A DNA stretch of 64,000 bases from Pseudomonas silvicola (GTDB lineage Bacteria > Pseudomonadota > Gammaproteobacteria > Pseudomonadales > Pseudomonadaceae): NCBI RefSeq assembly GCF_026651855.1, contig NZ_CP093280.1:4070001-4134000 (forward strand), written 5' to 3'. Under the pieces are notes generated by a model. It was not told where the DNA came from. It did no database searches and was given only the letters and a program-made list of their open reading frames with translations. This document shows, piece by piece, positions 42,508 to 51,213 of this stretch. Both the position numbers and the translations under genes were made by a program. The stretch's first letter is position 1; every line of letters starts with the position of its first letter.

Positions 42508-43559
42508 CGCCGGTCGGGACCTGCAGGGTTAGCGCCTGGCGCTGGTTCTTCTTCCGCTTTTTTGATCATGATGTCCAGCTCTGCCAGCATCTCGTCCACG
42601 TCGATCTCGTGCCATTGGCCGTGTTCGGCCTGGTTGATCAGGGCAACGACGTGTTCGTCGGACTCACCGCAGTCGGCATCAGCGGGCAGGGTATGGGGCG
42701 CGCCCAGGCAATAGCCATACATGAAGGCTGCCGATTCAAGTGCCCGCAACGCATCACCCTGACTGCGGGCCAGGTTAAAGCGGCTGTAAGCCGCGGCAGG
42801 GTGGGCGAGCACTGCACTCATGACCCAGCTGGCGCGCAGGTTCCACAACGCATGGTGGGCATGGGAGCGCAGGCGGATGAACGCCAGGGTGCCGTTCCCA
42901 GGATTGCGGCGCTTGGGGGCCTGGGCGTTTTTACCTTCCTTGGCACCTGCCCAGGGAAAGCACAGGTACTGGGGAACGGTGGTCAATCCGTGAAGGGTGC
43001 AGAACAGGACCACGGCATGCCCCAGAAAAGCGGCGACACGGCTGTCGTAGATGATGAAGTCGGCGCACAGCAGCGAGTACACCTTGGTCATGCCGGCATT
43101 GAAGCGCAGCGTTTTGGCGCGCAGTACCGGTGCCGCGGGGTCGCCGGCGTCAATCGCAGCCGCAACCTCGTTGACCTGCTGCGCAAGGCCGCGTTCGTTA
43201 GCGCGCAGCCACTGGGCGTTACCGGCCGTCACGCCTCCCCAGGCCATGATGTCCAGGGTTGCTTGCAGCATCTTCGCATCATCACTGCCAGCGGCTTTCA
43301 GGTCGCGGCGCAATGCCTTCAGTGCTTGTGCATTGCCGGCTGCATCGCCAGTGGCGGCGAAGCCTAGCCGGTCGTTCGCCGGGCTATTCCACTGGTAAGT
43401 CTCGAAGGCGTCGTACAGGCTCTCGCATGCCCACACCTTGCCCGTGCGGCGTTGAATATAGGTGTGCTGGAACAACGTTCGGGAATCGAGTTCGCGGGCA
43501 AACCACTCGATGAAATCGGCAACGTACGGGCGGGCAATGAATTGCTGTCTGGCGGTCAT
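42504..43559 (-). CDS. Unrecognised protein divergent from a WYL regulator
   Basis: 351 residues from MTARQQFIARPYV; a start at 43625 is possible but would cover the divergent operator. I do not recognise the family. It has no signal peptide or clear membrane segment. Visible features are RELDSRTLFQHTYIQRRTGKVWACESLYDAFETYQW near the start (first part YVADFIEWFAREL), an Asp/Arg block FIIYDSRVAAFLGHAVV and an acidic, Met/Glu-rich C-terminus. The pattern YDSRVA with a downstream Trp/Arg-rich helix could be a nucleic-acid-binding fold, but this is weak. The WYL gene starts 107 bp away on the other strand, suggesting it is controlled by that regulator. Confidence 0.7.
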   Translation of the reverse strand: MTARQQFIARPYVADFIEWFARELDSRTLFQHTYIQRRTGKVWACESLYDAFETYQWNSPANDRLGFAATGDAAGNAQALKALRRDLKAAGSDDAKMLQATLDIMAWGGVTAGNAQWLRANERGLAQQVNEVAAAIDAGDPAAPVLRAKTLRFNAGMTKVYSLLCADFIIYDSRVAAFLGHAVVLFCTLHGLTTVPQYLCFPWAGAKEGKNAQAPKRRNPGNGTLAFIRLRSHAHHALWNLRASWVMSAVLAHPAAAYSRFNLARSQGDALRALESAAFMYGYCLGAPHTLPADADCGESDEHVVALINQAEHGQWHEIDVDEMLAELDIMIKKAEEEPAPGANPAGPDRR

Positions 43560-43611
43560 GCGAGGCTCCTGTGGGCTGACACGGGTGGGGTTGTGTGCCA
43601 GCGAGGTCATG

Positions 43612-43625
43612 ATGTCAAATGACAT
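43612..43625. promoter_or_regulatory. Operator candidate ATGTCA-AA-TGACAT
   Basis: A 14-base inverted repeat with perfect six-base arms lies in the gap between the unrecognised gene (start 43559) and the WYL gene (start 43667). The surrounding GTCATG...CATGAC bases extend the symmetry imperfectly. It is well placed for an autoregulatory site. Confidence 0.45.
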
Positions 43626-43666
43626 GACCGTCCGTTGTCCGTGTCCACCATTCTGGAGACTTTATT

Positions 43667-44782
43667 TTGCCCCGTCGAGCGCCCAGGGAAATTCCGCGTA
43701 GCCCCAGATCCGATCGCAGCGGTCTCAACCGTCAGGGGATATTGATCAGTATCTTGCAGGCCAGGGGAGGCTCGATGACGACGGAGGAGCTGCACGAGGC
43801 GAGTAGAAGTCATTACACGGTCGCCTCGCGAACCACGCGCCGGGACCTGTTCAACCTCAGGGATGACAAACGGGTAGAGTTGTGTGATGGCGCCCAGGGC
43901 CGCGCGCATCATTGGACTATCGGCGGTAAAAGCCTGCAACTCGAATTGACCCCCACGGATGCGATTACCCTGACGGCGATCTTTCACCACGCCGACCGTT
44001 TCGGTTTCAAATCTTCCGTTGAGCAACTGGGGGTGCTGCGTACCTACGCAGAAGCGCGAATTCGCGCCCACGCCAAAAGGGACCTGGTGGGGGAGGGGCG
44101 CATCACCACCAATACCCGCTTCACGGTTCTGCAACCCGGTGCTCATGTGCCCGCGCACCTCACGCTGATCCAGGAAGCCCTCCTGGGCGATAGAAGCCTC
44201 AAGGTGGTCTACCGCCCGCGAGACAACCTGGAGGCTATCTGCACCTACCGGCTGCAGCCGCTGGCGCTGTCCTGGCAAGACTCCAACATCTACCTCAGCG
44301 CCCTGGTGGTGTCGGAACAGTGGTCGGATGGTCGTGACCCCCATGGGACCTTCCCGCGTGGCAAGTACAGCAGCAATGGCCCCGGCAAGACGTGCGCCTT
44401 GATGCTGCATCGCATGCTCGAAGTCACTGACGACTGGCTGCAGGTGGACCAACCGCCGGGGTATCGCGTGGACGACCTCCAGGTGCAGAAAGACCTCATC
44501 ACCGTGCACAGCGACAAGCCGATCGGCCTGGCCCTGCGGTTGATGCCCAATCTGCTGAACCGCCTGAGGGAGAACCCGCTGGATCCAGGCCAGCAGCTGG
44601 CCGAGCACGACATTGGGTGGCTGCTGCAGTGCCAGATCCTGGACACCCAGGGCTTGCGCCTGTTTCTGCTCAGCAATGCGGCAGAGATCGAAGTGCTGGC
44701 GCCTGCGTACCTGCGCGACCATGTACGAGAAACCTTGCGTGCTGCCGTGGCGATGTACGATAACCACACCGTCGAACCCTGA
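43667..44782 (+). CDS. WYL-domain transcriptional regulator
   Basis: 371 residues with a TTG start; GGAG lies 10 bases before it. An N-terminal winged helix (QGILISILQARGG, TVASRTTRRDLFNLRD) is followed by a WYL domain around residues 160-260 and a C-terminal WCX-like extension. In the WYL block the usual residues are partly replaced (YRLQPLALSWQDSNIYLSAL). Such proteins sense nucleotides or nucleic acid and repress repair or defence genes. It is divergent from an unrecognised protein, its likely target. Confidence 0.85.
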   Translation: MPRRAPREIPRSPRSDRSGLNRQGILISILQARGGSMTTEELHEASRSHYTVASRTTRRDLFNLRDDKRVELCDGAQGRAHHWTIGGKSLQLELTPTDAITLTAIFHHADRFGFKSSVEQLGVLRTYAEARIRAHAKRDLVGEGRITTNTRFTVLQPGAHVPAHLTLIQEALLGDRSLKVVYRPRDNLEAICTYRLQPLALSWQDSNIYLSALVVSEQWSDGRDPHGTFPRGKYSSNGPGKTCALMLHRMLEVTDDWLQVDQPPGYRVDDLQVQKDLITVHSDKPIGLALRLMPNLLNRLRENPLDPGQQLAEHDIGWLLQCQILDTQGLRLFLLSNAAEIEVLAPAYLRDHVRETLRAAVAMYDNHTVEP

Positions 44783-44817
44783 TCTTTCTACTGTGTTTCG
44801 GTATTTTCAGGACCTCG

Positions 44818-45122
44818 GTGGCTGACTGGAACCCCATCCATTCCGGCTCCATGGCCCCACCTTGCTGGAAGGCGACGTGGTGCTGGTGAACCGCGTGGCC
44901 TATGACCTCAAGTTGCCGCTCAGCAGCTTCGGGCCGGTCACGGTGCCGGCCGGCAGCTACTTCATGCTGGGCGACAACCGTGACGACAGTGCCGATTCGC
45001 GTTATATCGGATTCGTGCCCCGCCAGATGTTGATCGGCCGGGCGCACCATGTGCTGGTCTCGGCGGGCATTCTTGACGACTGGCTGCCGCGGCTTCCACG
45101 GTTTGGCCATCGACTGGAGTGA
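44818..45122 (+). pseudogene. Decayed signal peptidase I (S26) remnant
   Basis: The sequence reads VADWNPIHSGSM, the serine-nucleophile region of signal peptidase I, then shifts frame by one base and continues LLEGDVVLVNRVAYDLKLPLS. This runs directly into FGPVTVPAGSYFMLGDNRDDSADSRYIGF from the end of the enzyme. The central portion with the catalytic Lys (normally about 80-90 residues) is missing, and no start remains. The piece from 44862 could still be read as an 86-residue peptide, but it would be inactive. It lies right after the WYL gene and before the TonB receptor. Confidence 0.82.
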
Positions 45123-45232
45123 GCCCCGGATGGCCGATTTTGGCTCCCGGGCAGGCGCTTGGCAGCAGTGAAACAGTAACGAGCGCAATACATGAAAATT
45201 CGCTGCACCTGAAAGAAAGTGATAACAGTTCG

Positions 45233-45244
45233 CAAATGCATTTG
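45233..45244. promoter_or_regulatory. Palindrome CAAATGCATTTG before the TonB receptor
   Basis: A perfect 12-base palindrome in an AT-rich promoter-like stretch, 75 bp before the receptor start. Metal-dependent repressors of the Fur family bind AT-rich palindromes of this general kind, and siderophore receptors are usual targets. The match to the Fur consensus is only partial. Confidence 0.3.
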
Positions 45245-45318
45245 TTAGTATCTTCATTGGATAGCATTTTGCCAGGGGGGCGTCGACTTCAGCCATTTTG
45301 ACTTCAGGATCCTCCCCC

Positions 45319-48300
45319 ATGACCCCGCGCTTCCCTTCCAGGCCCACACTGCTGGCTCTGTTCTGCTGCTTGTCCGCCGGCGCTCACGCAGCCGATACCG
45401 CCATTGACCTGGGGCCGGTGGCGGTCAACGCCGACGCGGTGAAGAAAAGTGCTCAACCGCTGGTGCCCGAATTTACCGGTGGCCAGGTGGCACGCGGCGG
45501 GCAAATGGGCATTCTGGGGAACCAGGACATCATGGACGTGCCTTTCACCATGACCAGCTACACCTCCAGGCTGATCGAAGATCAGCAGGCTGAGGACGTC
45601 GGGGATGTGCTGCTCAACGACGCCTCGGTGCGTACGTCATATGGCTATGGCAACCAATCGCAGATTTTCGTCATTCGCGGTTTGCCGCTCAACAGCGACG
45701 ACGTTTCCTTCGGTGGTCTGTACGGTATCCTGCCGCGTCAGATCATTGGTGTGGAAGGTGTTGAGCGGGTAGAGGTGTTCAAGGGGCCAAGCGCATTCCT
45801 CAATGGCGTGACACCCTCGGGAACCGGCTTGGGGGGTGTGGTCAACCTGCAGCCCAAATATGCCACGGATACGCCCATTCGCCGTTACACCCAGGACATC
45901 AGCAGCGATGGCCGCATCGGTGAACACCTTGACCTGGGTGAGCGCTTCGGTGAAGACAACCGTTTCGGCGCGCGCGTGAACCTGATGCAGCGCGAGGGCG
46001 ATACCGCGGTTGACGACCAAAGCCAGCGCAGCAAGCTGTTCGTGATGGGGCTCGATTTCCGCGGTGATGATTTCCGTGTGTCCAGCACCTTTGGCTACCA
46101 GAAGCAGCGGGTCAATGGCCTGCGCAACGATGTCTACCTGGGCAGCGTGACCAATATTCCCACGGCCCCCAGCGCCCGCACCAATTACGGTACCGATTGG
46201 AGTTACGAGGAAACCGAAGACACCTTCGGCATGATCCGTGGCGACTGGGACCTGAGCGACAGTTGGTCGGCCTACCTGGCCGGCGGCGCCAAGCACGACC
46301 GCGAGACCGGCGTTTACGCGACCCCTACGCTGACCAATGCCAGCACGGGCGCGGCGACCATCAGCGGCTCCATGATTCCTTCCAACATCGACAGCACCAG
46401 CCTGATGGCCGGGCTGAACGGCAACTTCGCCACGGGGCCGGTTACCCATCAGGTGAACATTGGCGCGTCCACCCTGTGGACCCAGACCGAAGCCGCCTAC
46501 GAGTTCTACAACGGCACCAGCACCGCCACCAATATCTACTCGCCGGCGGCCATGGTGAAGGGCACGACCTACCTGACCGGGGGCGACATGGGGGACCCGG
46601 GCGTCACGGCCAAGACCCGTGCACGAAGCATCGCCGCGTCCGACACCCTGGGTTTCTTCGACGATTCGGTATTGCTGACCCTGGGCCTGCGCCGCCAGCA
46701 GCTGCGCGTCGAGGGCTACAACTACGACGGTTCGACCTACAACGGCGTTTCCACGGGCGCCGACGGCACCCGTAACGCCCTGTACGACAAGTCGATCACC
46801 ACGCCGGTGTTCGGCATTGTCTACAAGCCGGTCGACCACGTGTCGGTGTATGCCAACCGTATCGAAGGCCTGGCCAGCGGCGGTACTGCGCCGCTCACCG
46901 CCAACAACAGCGGGCAGTCCTACGCGCCGGGGCGTACCAAGCAAGTGGAGGCGGGCGTCAAGCTCGACATGGGCACCTACGGCGCCAGCGTCGCGGCCTA
47001 CCGGATCGACAAGCCCAATGACGGCTACACCGACTCGGCGAACAACTTCGTGCGCGCCGGTAACCAGATCAACCGCGGTGTCGAGTTGAACCTGTTCGGC
47101 GAGCCGCTGCCAGGCCTGCGCCTGCTGGCTGGTGCTACCCGCATGACCTCCAGGCTTGAGGACACCGCGGTGGCCAGCAACGACGGCAACCATGCCATTG
47201 GCGTGCCTACCTTCCAGCTCAACGCCTCGGTGGACTGGGATGTGCCTGGCCTGGACGGCGTCGCCCTGAACGCGCGGATGCTGCGCACGGGCGCGGCGAC
47301 CATCAGCGGCTCCATGATTCCTTCCAACATCGACAGCACCAGCCTGATGGCCGGGCTGAACGGCAACTTCGCCACGGGGCCGGTTACCCATCAGGTGAAC
47401 ATTGGCGCGTCCACCCTGTGGACCCAGACCGAAGCCGCCTACGAGTTCTACAACGGCACCAGCACCGCCACCAATATCTACTCGCCGGCGGCCATGGTGA
47501 AGGGCACGACCTACCTGACCGGGGGCGACATGGGGGACCCGGGCGTCACGGCCAAGACCCGTGCACGAAGCATCGCCGCGTCCGACACCCTGGGTTTCTT
47601 CGACGATTCGGTATTGCTGACCCTGGGCCTGCGCCGCCAGCAGCTGCGCGTCGAGGGCTACAACTACGACGGTTCGACCTACAACGGCGTTTCCACGGGC
47701 GCCGACGGCACCCGTAACGCCCTGTACGACAAGTCGATCACCACGCCGGTGTTCGGCATTGTCTACAAGCCGGTCGACCACGTGTCGGTGTATGCCAACC
47801 GTATCGAAGGCCTGGCCAGCGGCGGTACTGCGCCGCTCACCGCCAACAACAGCGGGCAGTCCTACGCGCCGGGGCGTACCAAGCAAGTGGAGGCGGGCGT
47901 CAAGCTCGACATGGGCACCTACGGCGCCAGCGTCGCGGCCTACCGGATCGACAAGCCCAATGACGGCTACACCGACTCGGCGAACAACTTCGTGCGCGCC
48001 GGTAACCAGATCAACCGCGGTGTCGAGTTGAACCTGTTCGGCGAGCCGCTGCCAGGCCTGCGCCTGCTGGCTGGTGCTACCCGCATGACCTCCAGGCTTG
48101 AGGACACCGCGGTGGCCAGCAACGACGGCAACCATGCCATTGGCGTGCCTACCTTCCAGCTCAACGCCTCGGTGGACTGGGATGTGCCTGGCCTGGACGG
48201 CGTCGCCCTGAACGCGCGGATGCTGCGCACGGGCGGGCAATTCGCCGATGAGGCCAACACCCTCAGCTTGCCTACCTGGAACCGTTTCGACGCAGGGGCT

Positions 48301-48453
48301 CGCTACGCGTTCAAGGTGGATCAGAAGAACGTGACGTTGCGCCTGAACGTGGACAACCTCACCAACAAAAACTATTGGGCGTCGGCCAACGGGGGTTACC
48401 TGACCCAGGGCGAGCCGCGTCTGGTCAAACTGTCGGGGTCGGTAGACTTCTGA
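45319..48453 (+). CDS. TonB-dependent siderophore-type receptor with internal duplication
   Basis: 1044 residues from MTPRFPSRPTLL, which is preceded by AGGATC; the mature protein starts near AADTAID. The plug domain is typical (VPFTMTSYTSRLIEDQQA, QIFVIRGLPL, ERVEVFKGPSAFLNGV, GGVVNLQPK), and the barrel ends in the expected aromatic (LSGSVDF). Receptors of this class have about 700-740 residues. The excess is 314 residues, because nucleotides 46343-47284 are repeated exactly as 47285-48226, in frame. The copy covers a large part of the barrel, so folding of the full product is doubtful. Without one copy the protein would be 730 residues. Ligand unknown; no siderophore genes nearby. Confidence 0.88.
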   Translation: MTPRFPSRPTLLALFCCLSAGAHAADTAIDLGPVAVNADAVKKSAQPLVPEFTGGQVARGGQMGILGNQDIMDVPFTMTSYTSRLIEDQQAEDVGDVLLNDASVRTSYGYGNQSQIFVIRGLPLNSDDVSFGGLYGILPRQIIGVEGVERVEVFKGPSAFLNGVTPSGTGLGGVVNLQPKYATDTPIRRYTQDISSDGRIGEHLDLGERFGEDNRFGARVNLMQREGDTAVDDQSQRSKLFVMGLDFRGDDFRVSSTFGYQKQRVNGLRNDVYLGSVTNIPTAPSARTNYGTDWSYEETEDTFGMIRGDWDLSDSWSAYLAGGAKHDRETGVYATPTLTNASTGAATISGSMIPSNIDSTSLMAGLNGNFATGPVTHQVNIGASTLWTQTEAAYEFYNGTSTATNIYSPAAMVKGTTYLTGGDMGDPGVTAKTRARSIAASDTLGFFDDSVLLTLGLRRQQLRVEGYNYDGSTYNGVSTGADGTRNALYDKSITTPVFGIVYKPVDHVSVYANRIEGLASGGTAPLTANNSGQSYAPGRTKQVEAGVKLDMGTYGASVAAYRIDKPNDGYTDSANNFVRAGNQINRGVELNLFGEPLPGLRLLAGATRMTSRLEDTAVASNDGNHAIGVPTFQLNASVDWDVPGLDGVALNARMLRTGAATISGSMIPSNIDSTSLMAGLNGNFATGPVTHQVNIGASTLWTQTEAAYEFYNGTSTATNIYSPAAMVKGTTYLTGGDMGDPGVTAKTRARSIAASDTLGFFDDSVLLTLGLRRQQLRVEGYNYDGSTYNGVSTGADGTRNALYDKSITTPVFGIVYKPVDHVSVYANRIEGLASGGTAPLTANNSGQSYAPGRTKQVEAGVKLDMGTYGASVAAYRIDKPNDGYTDSANNFVRAGNQINRGVELNLFGEPLPGLRLLAGATRMTSRLEDTAVASNDGNHAIGVPTFQLNASVDWDVPGLDGVALNARMLRTGGQFADEANTLSLPTWNRFDAGARYAFKVDQKNVTLRLNVDNLTNKNYWASANGGYLTQGEPRLVKLSGSVDF
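46343..48226. repeat. Perfect 942 bp tandem duplication inside the TonB receptor gene
   Basis: Copy one spans 46343-47284 and copy two 47285-48226. The 9-base sequence GCACGGGCG occurs at the start of each copy and again after the second, which is the footprint of a duplication between short direct repeats. I found no difference between the copies where I compared them, and translations in other frames are also identical. Confidence 0.93.
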
Positions 48454-48463
48454 GCCTGATCGC

Positions 48464-48495
48464 GCCCTGAAGCGGCCCGTAGGCCGCGACAGGGC
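48464..48495 (+). terminator. Hairpin after the TonB receptor gene
   Basis: GCCCTG...CAGGGC encloses a second stem GCGGCC-CGTA-GGCCGC, giving a strong two-part hairpin ten bases after the receptor stop. There is no T-tract, so it may be a weak or Rho-assisted terminator. Confidence 0.45.
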
Positions 48496-48655
48496 CGGAT
48501 GCGGTGTGCCAGTTGCAACGCAGCGCTGGCACAGTGAATTTCGTTTGTCGCACTTGGCAACTGACCCGGTGAAATCGCGCGCAGCTGTTGCAGGACGCTT
48601 CCCCTTGCCGCGGCTATCCTGTGCGCTCATTTTTCCACGCACGGATGCCCCCGCC

Positions 48656-49282
48656 ATGGTCTCCCTCGATACCCTTCCGGTCTTTTTTCTGGCTGTCATT
48701 CTTTTGCTGCTGTCGCCCGGCCCCAACATGGCGTTCGTGCTCAGCCAGGCGATCGCGCGGGGCTGGCGTGGCGGGTTGATGGCGGCGGCGGGCATCACCA
48801 TCGCCGACCTCAGCCTTGCCGTGCTGACCGCCACCGGCGTGACCGCGCTGGTGGCCAGCTGGCCGCCGTCGTTCGACCTGATTCGCTACGCGGGCGCCGT
48901 GTACTTGTTGTGGCTGGCGTTCAAGACCTTGCGCGGTGGCGGCCTGGGCGCGTTGAACAGCGGGGAGCAACTGCCGTTGGCGCGCATCCTGTTCTCCGCC
49001 ACCCTCAATAGCCTGCTCAACCCCAAGGCGCTGCTGTTCTTCATGGTGTTCCTGCCGCAGTTCGTGCAGCCGGAGCGCGGCCATGTGGGCTGGCAGTTGA
49101 TCCAGCTGGGGGTGATGCTGGCGCTGACGGCCACGGTGTTTCATGCCGTGCTGGGCGTGTTCGGCGCCGCCATCCACCGCCGCCTGGCCTCCACCGGGCG
49201 TTGGGCCAAGGTGCAGTCGCTGGGGCTGGCAACGGTCCTGACGGCGCTGGCGGTGCGGCTCGCGTTGCTCAGTCGTCCTTGA
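48656..49282 (+). CDS. LysE/RhtB-family amino-acid exporter
   Basis: 208 residues from MVSLDTLPVFFLAVI; the frame is open for 50 codons upstream but that part is not membrane-like. The signature LLLLSPGPNMAFVLSQAIARGWRGG in the first helices (core SPGPNMAFV) and LNPKALLFFMVFLPQF are diagnostic. Six membrane helices are predicted. It exports an amino acid such as homoserine, threonine or lysine, or a derivative. It follows the TonB receptor after 202 bp that include a hairpin, so it is probably a separate unit. Confidence 0.87.
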   Translation: MVSLDTLPVFFLAVILLLLSPGPNMAFVLSQAIARGWRGGLMAAAGITIADLSLAVLTATGVTALVASWPPSFDLIRYAGAVYLLWLAFKTLRGGGLGALNSGEQLPLARILFSATLNSLLNPKALLFFMVFLPQFVQPERGHVGWQLIQLGVMLALTATVFHAVLGVFGAAIHRRLASTGRWAKVQSLGLATVLTALAVRLALLSRP

Positions 49283-49310
49283 CCGCCGCCTCTGTAGCAT
49301 CCATGGCAAC

Positions 49311-49392
49311 CCTGTGGGCGCGGGCGAAGCTCGGGAAGGGGCTGCGATATGGAGCGGGTTGTCTGCTTCCCGAGCTTGCGCCCGGTCCCGCA
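49311..49392. repeat. Single REPIN flanking the 106 bp array (left)
   Basis: Inverted arms GCGGGCGAAGCTCGGGAAGG and CTTCCCGAGCTTGCGCCCGG around a short spacer with GATATGGAGCGGG. It is the same REP family as the 112 bp array at 28.6 kb and lies 34 bp before the nine-copy array. Confidence 0.8.
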
Positions 49393-49426
49393 ACGGCATG
49401 CGCGTCGCCAGCGGCCATCGCAATCC

Positions 49427-50380
49427 TGTAGGAGCACAGCTTGCTGGCGAAGGGCACAACGCGGTCCATCAGGTATACCGCGTTGCCATTTTCGCTAGCA
49501 AGCTAAGCTCCCACCCCAAGGCCGACGCAGCCTGTAGGAGCACAGCTTGCTGGCGAAGGGCACAACGCGGTCCATCAGGTATACCGCGTTGCCATTTTCG
49601 CTAGCAAGCTAAGCTCCCACCCCAAGGCCGACGCAGCCTGTAGGAGCACAGCTTGCTGGCGAAGGGCACAACGCGGTCCATCAGGTATACCGCGTTGCCA
49701 TTTTCGCTAGCAAGCTAAGCTCCCACCCCAAGGCCGACGCAGCCTGTAGGAGCACAGCTTGCTGGCGAAGGGCACAACGCGGTCCATCAGGTACACCGCG
49801 TTGCCATTTTCGCTAGCAAGCTAAGCTCCCACCCCAAGGCCGACGCAGCCTGTAGGAGCACAGCTTGCTGGCGAAGGGCACAACGCGGTCCATCAGGTAT
49901 ACCGCGTTGCCATTTTCGCTAGCAAGCTAAGCTCCCACCCCAAGGCCGACGCAGCCTGTAGGAGCACAGCTTGCTGGCGAAGGGCACAACGCGGTTCATC
50001 AGGTACACCGCGTTGCCATTTTCGCTAGCAAGCTAAGCTCCCACCCCAAGGCCGACGCAGCCTGTAGGAGCACAGCTTGCTGGCGAAGGGCACAACGCGG
50101 TCCATCAGGTATGCCGCGTTGCCATTTTCGCTAGCAAGCTAAGCTCCCACCCCAAGGCCGACGCAGCCTGTAGGAGCACAGCTTGCTGGCGAAGGGCACA
50201 ACGCGGTCCATCAGGTATACCGCGTTGCCATTTTCGCTAGCAAGCTAAGCTCCCACCCCAAGGCCGACGCAGCCTGTAGGAGCACAGCTTGCTGGCGAAG
50301 GGCACAACGCGGTCCATCAGGTATACCGCGTTGCCATTTTCGCTAGCAAGCTAAGCTCCCACCCCAAGGCCGACGCAGCC
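49427..50380. repeat. REPIN tandem array, 9 x 106 bp
   Basis: Nine direct copies with an exact 106 bp period; TTGCTGGCGA starts at 49441 and every 106 bases to 50289. Each unit contains inverted outer arms (TGTAGGAGCACAGCTTGCTG / CTAGCAAGCTAAGCTCCCAC) and inner arms (AACGCGG / CCGCGTT), so the whole unit can fold on itself. Copies differ at only a few positions: GTATACC becomes GTACACC in copies 4 and 6 and GTATGCC in copy 7, and copy 6 has GGTTCATC for GGTCCATC. No gene is present in the array. Confidence 0.95.
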
Positions 50381-50462
50381 CGTGGGACCGGGCGAAGCTT
50401 GGGAAGGGGGCTACGAGATGGAGCGGGTTGCCTGCTTCCCGAGCTTGCGCCCGGTTCTACGA
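50381..50462. repeat. Single REPIN flanking the 106 bp array (right)
   Basis: GTGGGACCGGGCGAAGCTTG and CCCGAGCTTGCGCCCGGTTC are inverted around a spacer containing GAGATGGAGCGGG. It closely resembles the left flanking element, including the spacer, and abuts the last 106 bp unit directly. Confidence 0.8.
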
Positions 50463-50489
50463 CGGTACGCGTCGCCAGGGAAGGAACGT

Positions 50490-51032
50490 TCAAGGCGTGG
50501 CGGCTGGCCAGCGGGTGTTTTTATAGGGGTTGCTGTCCGGCGCGTTCGCCGGTGCAGCGGCCACCGGCGCGAGCGACAGGTTGCCGTGGTCACTGAAGCG
50601 TACCGTGCCGAACACGCCGTTGGCCAGCTTGCCGTGCAGTTCGTAGGGCAAATTGTCCAGGGACTGGGTCTGGCTCAGGCCCAGGGTCTGGCGCAGTACG
50701 CTGAAGGCGGTGACGCTGACCGGTACGGTGACGATGGTTTCCGAGAAACGCGCCAGCGTACCGCTTTCGTTGCTCACCCCCGAGGCCAGCGGCCGGCCGT
50801 TGACGTCCAGGCTCAGGGCCACGCCGTTGTAGCTGTAGCTGTCTTCATTGGGGTTCTGCAGCCGGATCTTCACGGCGAAACGTACTTCCAGGTCCTGCCC
50901 TTGCAAGGGTTCAATGCCCACCACGTTGATGTTGATCGGGTCGCGGGGTGGCAGCAGGGCGCATGCGCTCAGACCTGCCAGCAGCATCAACAGCAGATAG
51001 TGGCGCACAGCGGGCAGCAGGTAGGGGGGCAT
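50490..51032 (-). CDS. LEA type 2 family (WHy-domain) lipoprotein
   Basis: 180 residues from MPPYLLPAVRHYL. A lipoprotein signal with lipobox LSAC places the mature N-terminus at Cys25. The LEA14/WHy domain follows: IEPLQGQDLEVRFAVKIRLQNPN, then NGVALSLDVNGRPLASG and VPVSVTAFSVLRQ. Members are stress-associated envelope proteins of unclear mechanism. An upstream extension of the frame to 51119 lacks coding character. The gene ends 27 bp from a REPIN. Confidence 0.8.
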   Translation of the reverse strand: MPPYLLPAVRHYLLLMLLAGLSACALLPPRDPININVVGIEPLQGQDLEVRFAVKIRLQNPNEDSYSYNGVALSLDVNGRPLASGVSNESGTLARFSETIVTVPVSVTAFSVLRQTLGLSQTQSLDNLPYELHGKLANGVFGTVRFSDHGNLSLAPVAAAPANAPDSNPYKNTRWPAATP

Positions 51033-51213
51033 GAAGGCACTCTCGGGTGATGGACGGCACTGCTTCAGACCATGGCCAGGCCCCTGGGTTCGCGTGGGCG
51101 CAGGGCTATCGAGCCACAAAATGTTACGACTGTAACAGCGGTTTCATCGAACGCTCACTCGGGTAGCGGTTCCAATGCACCTATAGTCAGCATTCCCCCA
51201 GGGAGACTGCACC

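Noticed and set aside
44862-45122. Functional 86-residue protein
   Set aside because: Its sequence is the tail of a signal peptidase I missing the catalytic centre; better explained as a pseudogene.
45637-48834. Very long open frame opposite the TonB receptor
   Set aside because: It simply mirrors the receptor and its duplication, with no recognisable domain.
49427-50380. Possible CRISPR array
   Set aside because: The period is 106 bp with no unique spacers; the full unit is repeated, and each unit contains inverted REP arms. No cas genes are present.
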